Source: Siderastrea siderea
Lineage: Eukaryota > Cnidaria > Anthozoa > Scleractinia > Rhizangiidae
Assembly (NCBI GenBank): GCA_964030785.1
Contig: OZ034968.1
Span: forward strand, 32,424,186 to 32,488,185
DNA: 64,000 bases
Direction of reading: 5' to 3'
Positions 1 to 8,642 of the stretch are shown one piece after another; the first letter of the stretch is position 1; every line of letters begins with the position of its first letter. The translations under genes were made by a program, and so were the position numbers. The notes under the pieces are model-generated. The model did no database searches. It saw nothing but the letters and a program-made list of their open reading frames with translations, and had not been told where the DNA came from.

Positions 1-229
1 TTCCATAATCTGGAACAGGTCGCTTTTTCTTTGGTAATCTTATCAATGGCATTTTTGGAGCTGTGAGTTCCTTTAATCCTGATGTTATAGGTTTGAAAAG
101 TTTCTCTGCCTCAACTTCACCCATTTGATCAGATATCGTTTTTTGTTTTATTGTCTCTCTCACTGTGTTAATCTTTTTACCAAGTTCGGATCGGCTCTCT
201 GCTAATTGTTTCCATTTGAGTAAACTCAT
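1..229 (-). CDS. partial unrecognised virus-element protein, cut by window edge
   Basis: Reading the minus strand from the ATG at 229-227, the frame stays open to base 1 (76 codons) and runs out of the window, so only the N-terminus is visible. The product is basic near the start, then has an EAEKLFKPIT segment and a lysine-rich stretch leading to VPDYG. The start fits because ATGATATA lies immediately upstream, the same AT-rich motif seen before the other genes of this block. It diverges from the ATPase gene, leaving about 140 bases between them. I do not recognise the family. A structural or assembly protein of the element is an inference from position only. Confidence 0.55.
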   Translation of the reverse strand, partial: MSLLKWKQLAESRSELGKKINTVRETIKQKTISDQMGEVEAEKLFKPITSGLKELTAPKMPLIRLPKKKRPVPDYG

Positions 230-302
230 TATATCATTTGTTTACATAAAATTTCGTATTTTGTTCGGAAAAATTAGGGTTATCATATATAAAAACGCTC
301 GC

Positions 303-343
303 ATAGCGTGTCGCATAGCGTGTCGCATAGCGTGTCGCCATGC
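303..343. repeat. 12-bp tandem repeat between divergent virus-element genes
   Basis: The unit GCATAGCGTGTC is repeated three times with a partial fourth (GCCATGCG), in the short gap between the minus-strand gene ending its 5' side at 229 and the ATPase start at 370. It is GC-richer than its surroundings and sits where a divergent promoter would be expected. Confidence 0.8.
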
Positions 344-369
344 GATAAAATTGTATAACATATTATCAT

Positions 370-1017
370 ATGAAGATTCAAAATTACGACATTCAAGATG
401 ATGAAAACAACGATTTTGTTCAATTAAAGAGTTTCATGCCAAACCGATGTTTCAGGATGCTTATTTGTGCTCCCTCTGGTGGTGGCAAGACTAACCTTTT
501 GCTTGATATGATATATAGGCTTCTCTATTTTGATAAGATATACCTTTATGCTCGAAATCTCCAACAAAGCAAATATAAGCATCTGTTGAAATCTCTTGAA
601 CCAATATCAAAATCAAAAGAGGTCGGTTATGACGTAATCGAAGCAAGTAATGATGACATCATCCCTTTAACAGATTTGTCTGATGAAAACCAAAAATTAA
701 TCATATTTGATGACTATTTGAATACAGGTAAGAAAAATGACGAACGGATACGTGACTACTTTACCAATTCTAGAAACAAAAATTGCTGTTGTATATATTT
801 AAGTCAAAGCTATTACGGAACTGATAAAACAATAAGACTGAATAGTTCACATTTTTGTGTTTTTGATTTTCCTTCTATAAACGAGCAATCGATGATTTGC
901 CGAGAACTGAACATAAATAAATCAGATTATCAGAAAGCTACTAAGGATCCATATAGTTTTTTGTATGTTGATAAGGTCAAAAAAAAGGTAGCCCGAAATT
1001 TCGACGAAAAAATCTAA
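370..1017 (+). CDS. A32-like DNA-packaging ATPase
   Basis: A 215-aa P-loop ATPase of the FtsK/HerA-related A32 group, which in Polintons, adintoviruses and large DNA viruses of eukaryotes pumps the genome into the capsid. A Walker A motif (APSGGGKT) is at residues 34-41 and a Walker B (IIFDD) at 111-115. A CIYLSQS strand near 141-147 is followed by a polar stretch with a candidate arginine finger. The length is normal for short A32-type ATPases and the frame has no breaks. The start is ATG preceded by TATTATCAT. The fibre-like gene follows 17 bases downstream on the same strand. It is intact, which contrasts with the broken late-factor gene at 3495-4058. Confidence 0.85.
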   Translation: MKIQNYDIQDDENNDFVQLKSFMPNRCFRMLICAPSGGGKTNLLLDMIYRLLYFDKIYLYARNLQQSKYKHLLKSLEPISKSKEVGYDVIEASNDDIIPLTDLSDENQKLIIFDDYLNTGKKNDERIRDYFTNSRNKNCCCIYLSQSYYGTDKTIRLNSSHFCVFDFPSINEQSMICRELNINKSDYQKATKDPYSFLYVDKVKKKVARNFDEKI

Positions 1018-1018
1018 A

Positions 1019-1033
1019 CTAATATTATATTAT
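1019..1033 (+). promoter_or_regulatory. AT-rich start-proximal motif (example)
   Basis: CTAATATTATATTAT abuts the ATG at 1034. Closely similar AT-only stretches precede the starts at 370, 2889, 3017 and (minus strand) 229, and looser ones precede 2775 and (minus) 4058. The placement right against the start codon resembles poxvirus-type late promoters. That reading is inferred from position plus the presence of a VLTF3-like gene. Confidence 0.45.
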
Positions 1034-2734
1034 ATGAGTTATACAAACGGTATTCTTAATCATGTTGATTCTCAAGGACAAGATCAGATAGGCCCTAGAG
1101 GGTTACCTGGGTTACCTGGTCCTAAAGGCGATAAAGGCGATAAAGGCGACAAAGGCGACAAAGGTGATCGTGGACCTCAGGGTAGTGCCAGCGGTTCTGC
1201 TGATATTGACATGCAAAATAAGTTCGAGATTTTGCGATTAAAAAGCAATCCTTATCCTATCCACGGTGATCTGTCAAAGGTAATAAACTATCAGGACACG
1301 AGAAATATCTTTCTTTCGAAAAAAGAGGGTGGAAAAATGGAGGCAAGCATTGATATGAACAATAATACAATCTACAACGTAAAAGACCCAACACAGGCAG
1401 ATCAAGCCACAAACAAAAAGTATGTCGAAAATCAGCTTGAAAAAAAACTGGATAAAGGAGCTGATATTGATATGAAAAATAAATCAATTACCAATCTTGA
1501 TCTTCCATCAAACCAAAGAGACGCCGCATGTGTCGAGTTTGTTAACAACAGAATTGATGACATGACACAAAAAAAGTTTCTCAAAGTTGATGGCACCAAC
1601 AATATGACTGGAAACTTGAATTTAAATAACAATAAAATTATTAACTTACAAACCGATTACAGAGATTCAAAATCCGCAGTTAATGTTGATTTTGTGCAAG
1701 AGGAAATAAAAGATTTGAGAAATCTTGTCACTCAAAAAATTCGTGAATCTCAGATCAATAACTCAGGACAAAAACGAGACGCCTTCAGATACTTGATGGA
1801 AGACACTGATGAATCTTCGAGTGAAAACAATATCGAGGTTTTGGGTATTGTCGATTTTCCCAATTCTCCACATCAAATTAATAAAAAAGCTTACCAACTT
1901 AAACTCTTGTTTGAAAAAAGCTCACCCTTCCAGTACCGCTCACGTCTTGGTTTTAACTTATATAAACTTCCAGTCGGGTATTACACAATGGTCGTTGAAT
2001 GGTTTCCGCCGGAAATGAATGAGATAAGTGTAACAGCTCAAGGAACAACGATTTCAATTTCTGATGAAACAACCAAAACATTCGAGAAGTACACCAAAAC
2101 AGTTATCCATTTTCACAGATGGGGTAGCTCACCCCCACAATTTATATATCTCGATCTGCACGGTACAGTCAGTAAGCAATCGTTATTAACAATTGGGCAT
2201 TTAATTGTCTATGGTGTTAAAGAAACAATTTCAAATGTTGACCCAAGTGTCTATGACACCGCTTTTGTTATTGAAAACGGAAAAATGGTTATGCAAACAG
2301 ATTTGTCTTTAAACGGACACCAACTACGCTCTTCCATTCACCACATAAACGGTTTTTTAAATTCAACAAAAGGGGACAAAAATTTTGTTTTAAATGGTGC
2401 CGAAATAATTTCATTGCCGGGTGAAGCGATTTTGAAAAATATTGATATATATTGTACGCGTCCAATCACTTCTTCGGATTCTCATGTCACTGTACATAGA
2501 CACAAAAAAATATCTTTGAAACTCAAAACATCTTTACGGAATTTTTTTACTGGAACTCTAAGCTCTTCAAGAAATTTTACCTCAGAAAAAAGTGGGTGGT
2601 ATCAAACGATAAACCCAAATTCTTTCCAAATGCCTTCGTCCGGGATTTTGGCTTTTGAACTAAATATGAATGATGATATTTGGAAAAGTTACAACGCAAT
2701 TATACTTCGTATCGAGTATCAAACAAGTGCGTGA
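1034..2734 (+). CDS. collagen-like, tail-fibre-like virion protein
   Basis: A 566-aa protein with no signal peptide. Residues 20-50 are ten Gly-X-Y triplets, mostly GDK, which would form a short collagen triple helix. Three copies of a repeat of the form DMxNxxIxNh...DA...YVxxxh follow at about 107-135, 146-174 and 196-224. This repeat resembles the shaft repeats of phage tail fibres. A short charged helix comes next, then about 300 residues with alternating hydrophobic residues that could be a beta-rich knob. The layout suggests a trimeric fibre projecting from a capsid and binding a host surface. That role is inferred; no homologue was compared. The frame is intact and lies 17 bases after the ATPase. 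Confidence 0.75.
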   Translation: MSYTNGILNHVDSQGQDQIGPRGLPGLPGPKGDKGDKGDKGDKGDRGPQGSASGSADIDMQNKFEILRLKSNPYPIHGDLSKVINYQDTRNIFLSKKEGGKMEASIDMNNNTIYNVKDPTQADQATNKKYVENQLEKKLDKGADIDMKNKSITNLDLPSNQRDAACVEFVNNRIDDMTQKKFLKVDGTNNMTGNLNLNNNKIINLQTDYRDSKSAVNVDFVQEEIKDLRNLVTQKIRESQINNSGQKRDAFRYLMEDTDESSSENNIEVLGIVDFPNSPHQINKKAYQLKLLFEKSSPFQYRSRLGFNLYKLPVGYYTMVVEWFPPEMNEISVTAQGTTISISDETTKTFEKYTKTVIHFHRWGSSPPQFIYLDLHGTVSKQSLLTIGHLIVYGVKETISNVDPSVYDTAFVIENGKMVMQTDLSLNGHQLRSSIHHINGFLNSTKGDKNFVLNGAEIISLPGEAILKNIDIYCTRPITSSDSHVTVHRHKKISLKLKTSLRNFFTGTLSSSRNFTSEKSGWYQTINPNSFQMPSSGILAFELNMNDDIWKSYNAIILRIEYQTSA

Positions 2735-2774
2735 TTACTTTCCACAAAAAAATTTACATTTATTATATAGCACA

Positions 2775-2872
2775 ATGCAGGATATCCATCTGATTGGAGC
2801 ATGGAATGCTTTTTAGAATATATTATTATCCCAAAAGAAATAATGAGGATTCCGAAGAAGATAATGAATAAT
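2775..2872 (+). pseudogene. tiny ORF with a likely frameshift
   Basis: From the ATG at 2775 a frame of 13 residues (MQDIHLIGAWNAF) stops at TAG. If the T-run at about 2810-2814 is one base off, the next frame gives an acidic tail (YYYPKRNNEDSEEDNE) ending at a TAA near 2872. TATTATATAG lies just upstream. An overlapping 27-codon frame starts at the ATG at 2801 and ends at 2884. I cannot tell which, if any, is expressed. Confidence 0.3.
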
Positions 2873-2888
2873 CTAACTTTATAATATA

Positions 2889-3011
2889 ATGAGAACAGCT
2901 ATTTTAATCAACGAAATTATTGAGAATATAGAAAAAATAGTTCGAAACATCAGAAAATTATACATCAGTATTAAGAAATCGTTCAAAAAAGAAAAAAATG
3001 TAACCATATAA
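2889..3011 (+). CDS. small basic ORF, 40 aa
   Basis: ATG to TAA, 40 codons, rich in Ile and Lys (MRTAILINEIIENIEK...), predicted as one amphipathic helix with a basic C-terminus. It is directly preceded by TTATAATATA and ends five bases before the start of the next gene. The tight packing and promoter-like motif argue that it is real. Its function is unknown. Confidence 0.45.
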   Translation: MRTAILINEIIENIEKIVRNIRKLYISIKKSFKKEKNVTI

Positions 3012-3016
3012 TATAT

Positions 3017-3505
3017 ATGGATAGACGTGAAAGCATATTCAATTGGAACCATGTTTCAGAAAATTTAACGGAAGATCAAATATCTGAGTTGAAAGCATTG
3101 TACAAATTCTATCATAAAAAATATTGGCTTGCAAAAATGACATTTAAATATTACAAAAAGGCAGAACTTGCATGTAATATTGGATCTGTTTTTTTGATAG
3201 TAACTGGGACTGTAGTTGGTGGTGTAACACTAAACCCTATTCCTCTTGGAGTGATATCCGGTTCTGGGCTCTTGCTTAAATCATATTCAGAGGCTAAAAA
3301 TTATAAAAGGAAGATTGAGATGTCAAAATTCGCATACACTTCGTACGAAAAAGTTTTAACACATTTGCGATCTTTTATGAGAGGACTGGAATATAATGAC
3401 AAAGAATTTATTGATTTTGTCAAAATTCTAGATGATATAATAGTAGATATGTGTCCGTTAACTGACAAATTTGAAAAGAAATATAATAAGGTATTCATCC
3501 AATAA
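3017..3505 (+). CDS. hydrophobic two-helix membrane-type protein
   Basis: A 162-aa protein. The N-terminal 50 residues are charged with tyrosine-lysine clusters. Residues 51-88 form one long hydrophobic stretch split by an N-P-I-P turn, i.e. a helical hairpin that could span a membrane twice. The C-terminal 70 residues are helical and charged (KRKIEMSKFAY). The general shape (charged, two-helix hairpin, charged) recalls SLATT-type two-TM proteins and small holin-like or virion membrane proteins, but I saw no diagnostic motif. It starts right after TAATATAT and follows the 40-aa ORF by five bases. It converges on the VLTF3-like gene, with which it overlaps by about 11 bases at the 3' ends. Confidence 0.6.
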   Translation: MDRRESIFNWNHVSENLTEDQISELKALYKFYHKKYWLAKMTFKYYKKAELACNIGSVFLIVTGTVVGGVTLNPIPLGVISGSGLLLKSYSEAKNYKRKIEMSKFAYTSYEKVLTHLRSFMRGLEYNDKEFIDFVKILDDIIVDMCPLTDKFEKKYNKVFIQ

Positions 3506-4058
3506 TAGATTTTATTTTATCACCGATTAGAGACATAATACTAGCCCAATATTTATTATAAAAATCTAAAGTTTTTTTCGATTTACTAATTGGAATTTGT
3601 TTATGAGGTATCCCCATCATCTTGAATATCTTTATCATAATAAAATTAACGCTAATCATTCTTTTCCTTGTACCATTAACTTCATTAAGAACCTTACCGA
3701 TCTCTGTAAACACTCTATCGATCTTATATTTCTGACAGTTTGATATTTTAATGTTATATTTTTCTTCAATATCGAGTTATATGTTGCTGATGTGGTACTC
3801 TCGATGGTAAACAGATTTTCTAATAAATTTATGTCTATTTTCATAAAAATTAACATATTCTTTCACATAATTATATCCTTGAACAATACCACAACTTAGA
3901 CAGGCTAACATCCCATCGTCATTAATAATATACTGATTATCACAGCATTCATCATATTTCGGTTTTTCATTAGAATCTTCCAATTTTTGGTCACAAAAAG
4001 GACAAACAATATCTCCTGATTCTTTCAGTTCATCATGTAATTCCTTGTTACAATTCAT
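3495..4058 (-). pseudogene. VLTF3-like late transcription factor, broken by one in-frame stop
   Basis: A single minus-strand frame of 188 codons from ATG at 4058 to TGA at 3495, interrupted by TAA at 3777-3779. The N-terminal part has cysteine pairs CPFC (residues 19-22), CC (38-39) and CLSC (53-56), forming one or two zinc ribbons. An aromatic-basic segment RHKFIRKSVYHREYH at about 75-89 resembles the conserved core of poxvirus/NCLDV VLTF3 (A2-like) proteins. The 93-residue upstream part and 93-codon downstream part share the frame, so only the stop separates them. This factor drives late virion-gene transcription in large DNA viruses. The break suggests a decayed insertion. The family call rests on the cysteine pattern and the Y-H-R core, with no alignment behind it. 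Confidence 0.6.
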
Positions 4059-4177
4059 TCTATACTGTTATATGAGATATTTTTTTATATGATTCAAACT
4101 TCCTGTTTTCCGAGAATTTTAAGACTTCCTGTTGTATGAAGTCACGCAATGGGAAATGCGTTCGTTTCCACATGAAA

Positions 4178-4280
4178 TAAAAAACATATAGATTTCCAAA
4201 TAATTGAAAAATATATAGTTCTCCAAATAATTGAAAAATATATAGTTCTCCAAATAATTGAAAAATATATAGTTCTCCAT
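4178..4280. repeat. 27-bp tandem repeat at the end of the virus-element block
   Basis: About three and a half copies of a 27-bp unit containing AAAAATATATAGTTCTCCAA. It lies just outside the 5' end of the VLTF3-like gene, where the AT-rich virus block gives way to GC-richer repeats. Confidence 0.85.
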
Positions 4281-4322
4281 TAAATTATTACCATAAAATA
4301 ATACCATCAGATGGAAAGTAGA

Positions 4323-4382
4323 TATAGAGTTGGGTTTGGTAACAGATCATTTTCAAAATGATCTGGTACCCCCAACTCTATA
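4323..4382. repeat. 60-bp hairpin
   Basis: TATAGAGTTGGG at the left pairs with CAACTCTATA at the right, and the inner arms CAGATCATTTT / AAAATGATCTG meet at one C. It could be a solitary MITE-like hairpin, or could mark the boundary between the virus block and the following repeats. Confidence 0.75.
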
Positions 4383-4387
4383 ACTAC

Positions 4388-4800
4388 TCACCTCGCGCGG
4401 GGTGATTATACCAAGATGTGACGTAATTCTCGACCAATCAGTGCGCGCACTTCTCTATAATCACCTGAGCAATTATATTAAACGGAGATAAAAAGATTTC
4501 TGAGCTCTAATTCTGAAGGTAAGGAGAATCCGTATGGCCAAGGTTGTCATGGTAATTGTAAGGATACTCATTACTGTTAAGGCCAGCCACTTAACGAATC
4601 TTAGACATAAATAGACGGTGAGTATCCGGCGGGAACAAAAAGGAAATACTATTCACAATCAAAAGGTCCTTACATAGACAATCCGCGCCGATGCAAATTG
4701 ACTTAGACACAACAACAGGATGTGTAACAACCCACCCGGTACTGTTCAGTGTTGTCTGACTAAAACTGATGGTCGCTACGATCAGATGCAGCAAAATATA
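4388..4800 (-). repeat. interspersed repeat with gag-like remnant (copy 1)
   Basis: Shares a long stretch with 35056-35405: the CACCTCGCGCGGGGTGATTA start, the GAATCCGTATGGCCAAGG core and the AAATAGACGGTGAGT end. On the minus strand, the piece at 4600-4640 reads PDTHRLFMSKIR. The second locus reads PETHRLFISKIR at the end of a gag-like zinc-finger segment. Both therefore carry the same decayed retrotransposon fragment. Confidence 0.55.
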
Positions 4801-5145
4801 TTATAATACGATAGATGGTAGGAAGTATCGTTATATTGGTTCGGAAGAGAAGTGAGTAATTCTCTACGTTCTTGTGGACTCTCTGAAACGTTGTTGTGTT
4901 ACGTCTATGTAAATTGTGCAATAGCCAATTTGATTGATATTTCACGTCTTTCAATAAGCTGCATTAAGATTATTAAATGAACATTAGAGTTTGCTCATCC
5001 CTTCCAAAACTTAGTTGGATATGTTTTCATCATAATTTTATAATTTTGCTGCATCTGATCGTAGCGACCATCTGTTTTAGGCAGACAACACTGAATCCCA
5101 GGTGCATTGATACACATCCTGTTGTTGTGTCAAGTTCGCGGCTTC
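4684..5145. repeat. inverted repeat, about 105-bp arms
   Basis: The left arm (4684-4797) and right arm (about 5040-5145) are reverse complements with scattered differences, sharing GCTGCATCTGATCGTAGCGA and CATCCTGTTGTTGTGTC. The 240-bp spacer has no recognisable gene. The left arm also resembles the 5440-5490 segment in reverse. Confidence 0.7.
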
Positions 5146-5319
5146 GCGAGAGACAACAGCGCTTCGAGAGATATGACACATTTCTGAATTTCTTTGCAGC
5201 GAAAACAACCTACGGTGTTTTGTTGATGGTTTAAGGCACAGTAAATACATCTACACGTGTAAAAATCTGAAAGTATAACCTGCATAACAGGCGTTTATTT
5301 AGCCGAGCACGATTTTAAC

Positions 5320-5912
5320 ATTTACACCGGGCGATGAGGAATCGTGGCATTTCTTACTACGTCTCGAGCGCTTCGGTACCATCAAATAGGTCTTCTTGAT
5401 TCTGTTTTCTTCGTTCTGCCTCTTCTATCCCTTGATAGTATTCTCTAAGTCAATTTTTATCGGCAAGCCGCTTGTCTGTGTAAGGACTTTCTGGTCCTGC
5501 ATAGTCTTCCTTCTCGTTCCCGAGTTGTTTTGCTTTCAAATATTTGCACCGGGAGATGAGAAATCGTTGCATTTCTTGGGTTTACCTCGGTGCAAGAGCC
5601 TGACAAGATTTTCTTTGTTTGTTAGCTTTTGTTTTGCTGTAAGGTATTGTTTAAAATGTTTTTGTTTCCTTTGTTTTACGTCATCCGTGAGTTTCACAGG
5701 TTCTTACACCGAGGTAAAGCCCATTTCTTGCTATGTCTCGAGCGCTTCGGTACCATCAAATCGGTTTTCTAGAGTGTGATTTAATCGTTCTACCTCCTTT
5801 GTCTCTTGTTAGTATTGTCTAAGTCAATATTCATCGGCAAGCGGCTTGTGTATGTAAGGATCTTTTCAGGAACTGAATAGCTTCTTTCTCGATCTCGAGT
5901 TCTGTTTCGCTT
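5320..5912. repeat. tandem duplication, second copy split by a MITE
   Basis: Unit 1 spans about 5320-5540. Unit 2 is 5541-5578 plus 5723-5912. Shared landmarks are the GATGAG-AATCGT segment, CTCGAGCGCTTCGGTACCAT and CTAAGTCAAT. No coding frame is credible here. From 5913 to 6319 I see no gene, only sequence leading into the DIRS element. Confidence 0.75.
5579..5722. mobile_element. 144-bp MITE with 8-bp target duplication
   Basis: Terminal inverted repeats TTTACCTCGGTGCAAGAGCC and its near reverse complement bound the insertion. ATTTCTTG occurs on both sides (5571-5578 and 5723-5730). Without the insert the flanks rejoin to match the neighbouring unit of the tandem duplication. An 8-bp duplication fits hAT-type mobilisation. 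Confidence 0.85.
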
Positions 5913-6319
5913 TCAACTTTAGAAGTTAGCGATTCGCATTCGATGGACTTTAAAAGCTCCAAATCGCTACCCAGATTACTTGTCTCATCAGCAGTTTCAC
6001 ATAATTTCGTGCTTAATTTGGCGCCGGGTTGCGGAATAAAGAAAAATAAAATGTGTTAGGTCTCCACAATGCGGCCCACGTAGTTCGTTTTAGCATCGAC
6101 TCCGTTCCTGGTATGACGACACAACGTGACTATACCCAGGTCTCCCTTTGCGCGGTTTTTGACATGACCGGAAGTAAAATGTCACGTTTTTAAACGGCAA
6201 AAGCGCGGGCAAGGAAATCGAAAAACAATTTTTGATATTCATATCAGGATGCCATGTAGATTCGATCAGGCAAATAAAAAAAATCTGTCATATACACTTT
6301 AAAAGCAAGTGATCGATTA

Positions 6320-6592
6320 GTGGACCAGCAACCGAACACAGATAAAGAAACACTGGCCGCTGATATCGACGCCATTGCCCTAATAGGACACGCTGTCGGG
6401 GAGCTTTCCCGGTTATGCCGAGAGCAGATTAAACCGGCCCTTAAAGCCGAATTTCATTCGCTTTGCACCCGGACAAACGAGTCGGCCAGTCGTTCACATT
6501 TGCTCTTTGGGGCCGACTTAGCCAAACAAGTGCGCCATGCTAACAAGTGCTGGCGCGACACGCTTTTCCCGCCCATACAATTCCCATTATGA
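6320..6592 (+). pseudogene. DIRS gag-like fragment
   Basis: Open frame of 90 codons beginning at GTG, with no upstream ATG credible as a start, so the N-terminus is incomplete or altered. The segment LLFGADLAKQVRHANK matches the DIRS gag theme of LFGDDL-like followed by a basic helix. It overlaps the RT frame, which opens at 6537. Confidence 0.6.
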
Positions 6593-8624
6593 TAACAAGC
6601 ACACGGCACAAAAGAATTATGGCAAACACTCCAGGCCTGGAGAGAGCAAGCAGTATTTTTTAGGGAAGGGCCAGAAGAAAGCCCACCTTCTCCAACAACC
6701 GAACCTAGAGGACATAATACAATCTCTGGAAAACATTAAAAAATCGGTAAGAGAATTCCCCTCCTTGGTACGTGACCTAAAGGAATACTTGGAGACTAGA
6801 TGCACTAATTTTAGAGCTGGTTGCATAACCAAGTCCATTAGAAACTGGCAGAAGATTACCTCTGATAAGGAAATTCTGACATCTATCAGAGGTGCAACAA
6901 CTGAGTTTGACACCCGGCCATTTAACACTACACGCCTACAATCTATTTTCTCTGTTGAAGAAAGTGCCATTATTGACAATGAAGTGGCAAAACTACTGTC
7001 TAAAAACATTGTTGAAACAACCGATCATGATTCTTATGAAGTGATTTCCCCCATCTTCATTAGGCCTAAGAAAGACGGGGGCCACAGACTCATTCTAAAT
7101 CTCAAGGGACTAAACCAATTTGTCACTTATCACCATTTTAAGGACGTTTATTATACGGTTGGTGTGAATACCTCGCACAGAAAATACCTACGTTTCATAT
7201 GGAAAAATGTTCTGTATCAGTTCACGTGCCTACCCCACGGGTTATCCTCTTGTCCCAGAAAATTCACTCAATTGCTAAAACCGCCGCTTACCGAGCGACA
7301 CAAGAAGGGTCACATTTCAGCTAGTTATATTGACGACCTTTACCTCCAAGGGAGAACATACGATCTTTGTGTCTCTAACGTGATTGACACTTTTATTCAA
7401 TTCGATACCATGGGGTTTACAATCCACCCAGAAAAATCTGTATTTATCCCTTCCCAACGCTTAGTCCTATTAGGCTTTATTACCGACTCGGTCGCCATGA
7501 CTATCACACTGACCCCTGAAAAGGCCTTGAAAGTTAAAGAAGTTTGCGCCACCCTTCTAGGACAGGGCCCTACGACAATTCGACGAGTAGCCTGTGTGAT
7601 AGGAAAAATTATCTCATCATTCCCTGGGGTCATGCATGGAAAACTTTATTATAGAGCCCTTGAGCAAGCCAAAACCGCAGCTCTCAAAACTGCCAAGGGC
7701 GATTTTGACAGTGAGATGTCCTTAACGGAAGATTGCAAAAAGGAACCCTAGTGGTGGGTGGACAACGTCGTGAGTTCCCATAACGTAATAACCCATGGAC
7801 AGCCCTCAAACACCCTCACCACCGACGCATCTCAAAATGGTTGGGGGGCGGTTTACAATGACACAAGCACTGGAGGGTTCTGGTCCGACGAGGAAAAATT
7901 ACATCACATAAACTATCTCACATTATTAGCGATGTTCATGGGCCTACAAACATTTTGTAAAACAAATTACAACACCCATCTTAGAATCCTCACAGATAAC
8001 ACAACTGCAATAGCAGTCCTAAATCATATGGGGACTAGCCATTCAGCCCCTTGCAATCGCCTAGGAAGAGAAATTTGGGAATGGTGCATCGATCGCAAAA
8101 TATGGCTCAGTGCTGCCCACATTCCCGGGGTGCATAATATCAAAGCTCATTTGGAATCGAGACGAACCAACGATAACACGGAATGGATGCTTGATAGCGC
8201 CTCCCTCGGCAATGCACTGTCGCAACTAAGCTTGCGCCCGACTATAGACCTTTTCGCATCACGATTAAATAATCAATTTCCTCATTATGTATCGTTTAAG
8301 CCTGACCCAGAGGCATTTGCCATTGATGCGTTCTCCCTTAACCTACGTTGTCGTAAATTCTATGCCTTTCCCCCTTTCTTTGTAATCAATGCATTCCTCC
8401 AGCGAGTGCGGGAAGACCAAGCATCGGGGATTCTCGTATTGCCGAACTGGCCGACCCAAGCTTGGTTCCCCCAAGCCATGCAGATGTGCGTGGAGCCGCC
8501 GATAACCCTCCATCCAGCCAAACACCTCCTACATCTACCCAGGAAACCCGAGAAACTACACCCGCTTCACAAAACCCTAACGTTGCTAGTATGCCACTTG
8601 TCCGGGAGCAACAACATAAGCTAG
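6537..8624 (+). pseudogene. DIRS reverse transcriptase / RNase H polyprotein, broken
   Basis: One frame, interrupted by TAG at 7749-7751. RT landmarks are SPIFIRPKKDGGHRLILNLK, LPHGLSSCPRKFTQLL and the catalytic box SYIDDLYLQG. About 30 residues between HHF and the DVYYTV strand are missing compared with normal DIRS RTs, which should remove the first catalytic aspartate (motif A). RNase H follows (TTDASQNGWGAV, ILTDNTTA, HIPGVHNIKAH), but the usual glutamate of the ELLA motif is Thr and the last aspartate appears as His. The LRPTIDLFASRLNNQFPHY segment is the DIRS-specific region after RNase H. The enzyme is dead on several counts. Confidence 0.85.
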
Positions 8625-8642
8625 GATACCATAGACATCCTT

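Noticed and set aside
1257..1632. Minus-strand frames inside the fibre gene
   Set aside because: Shadows of the plus-strand coding sequence.
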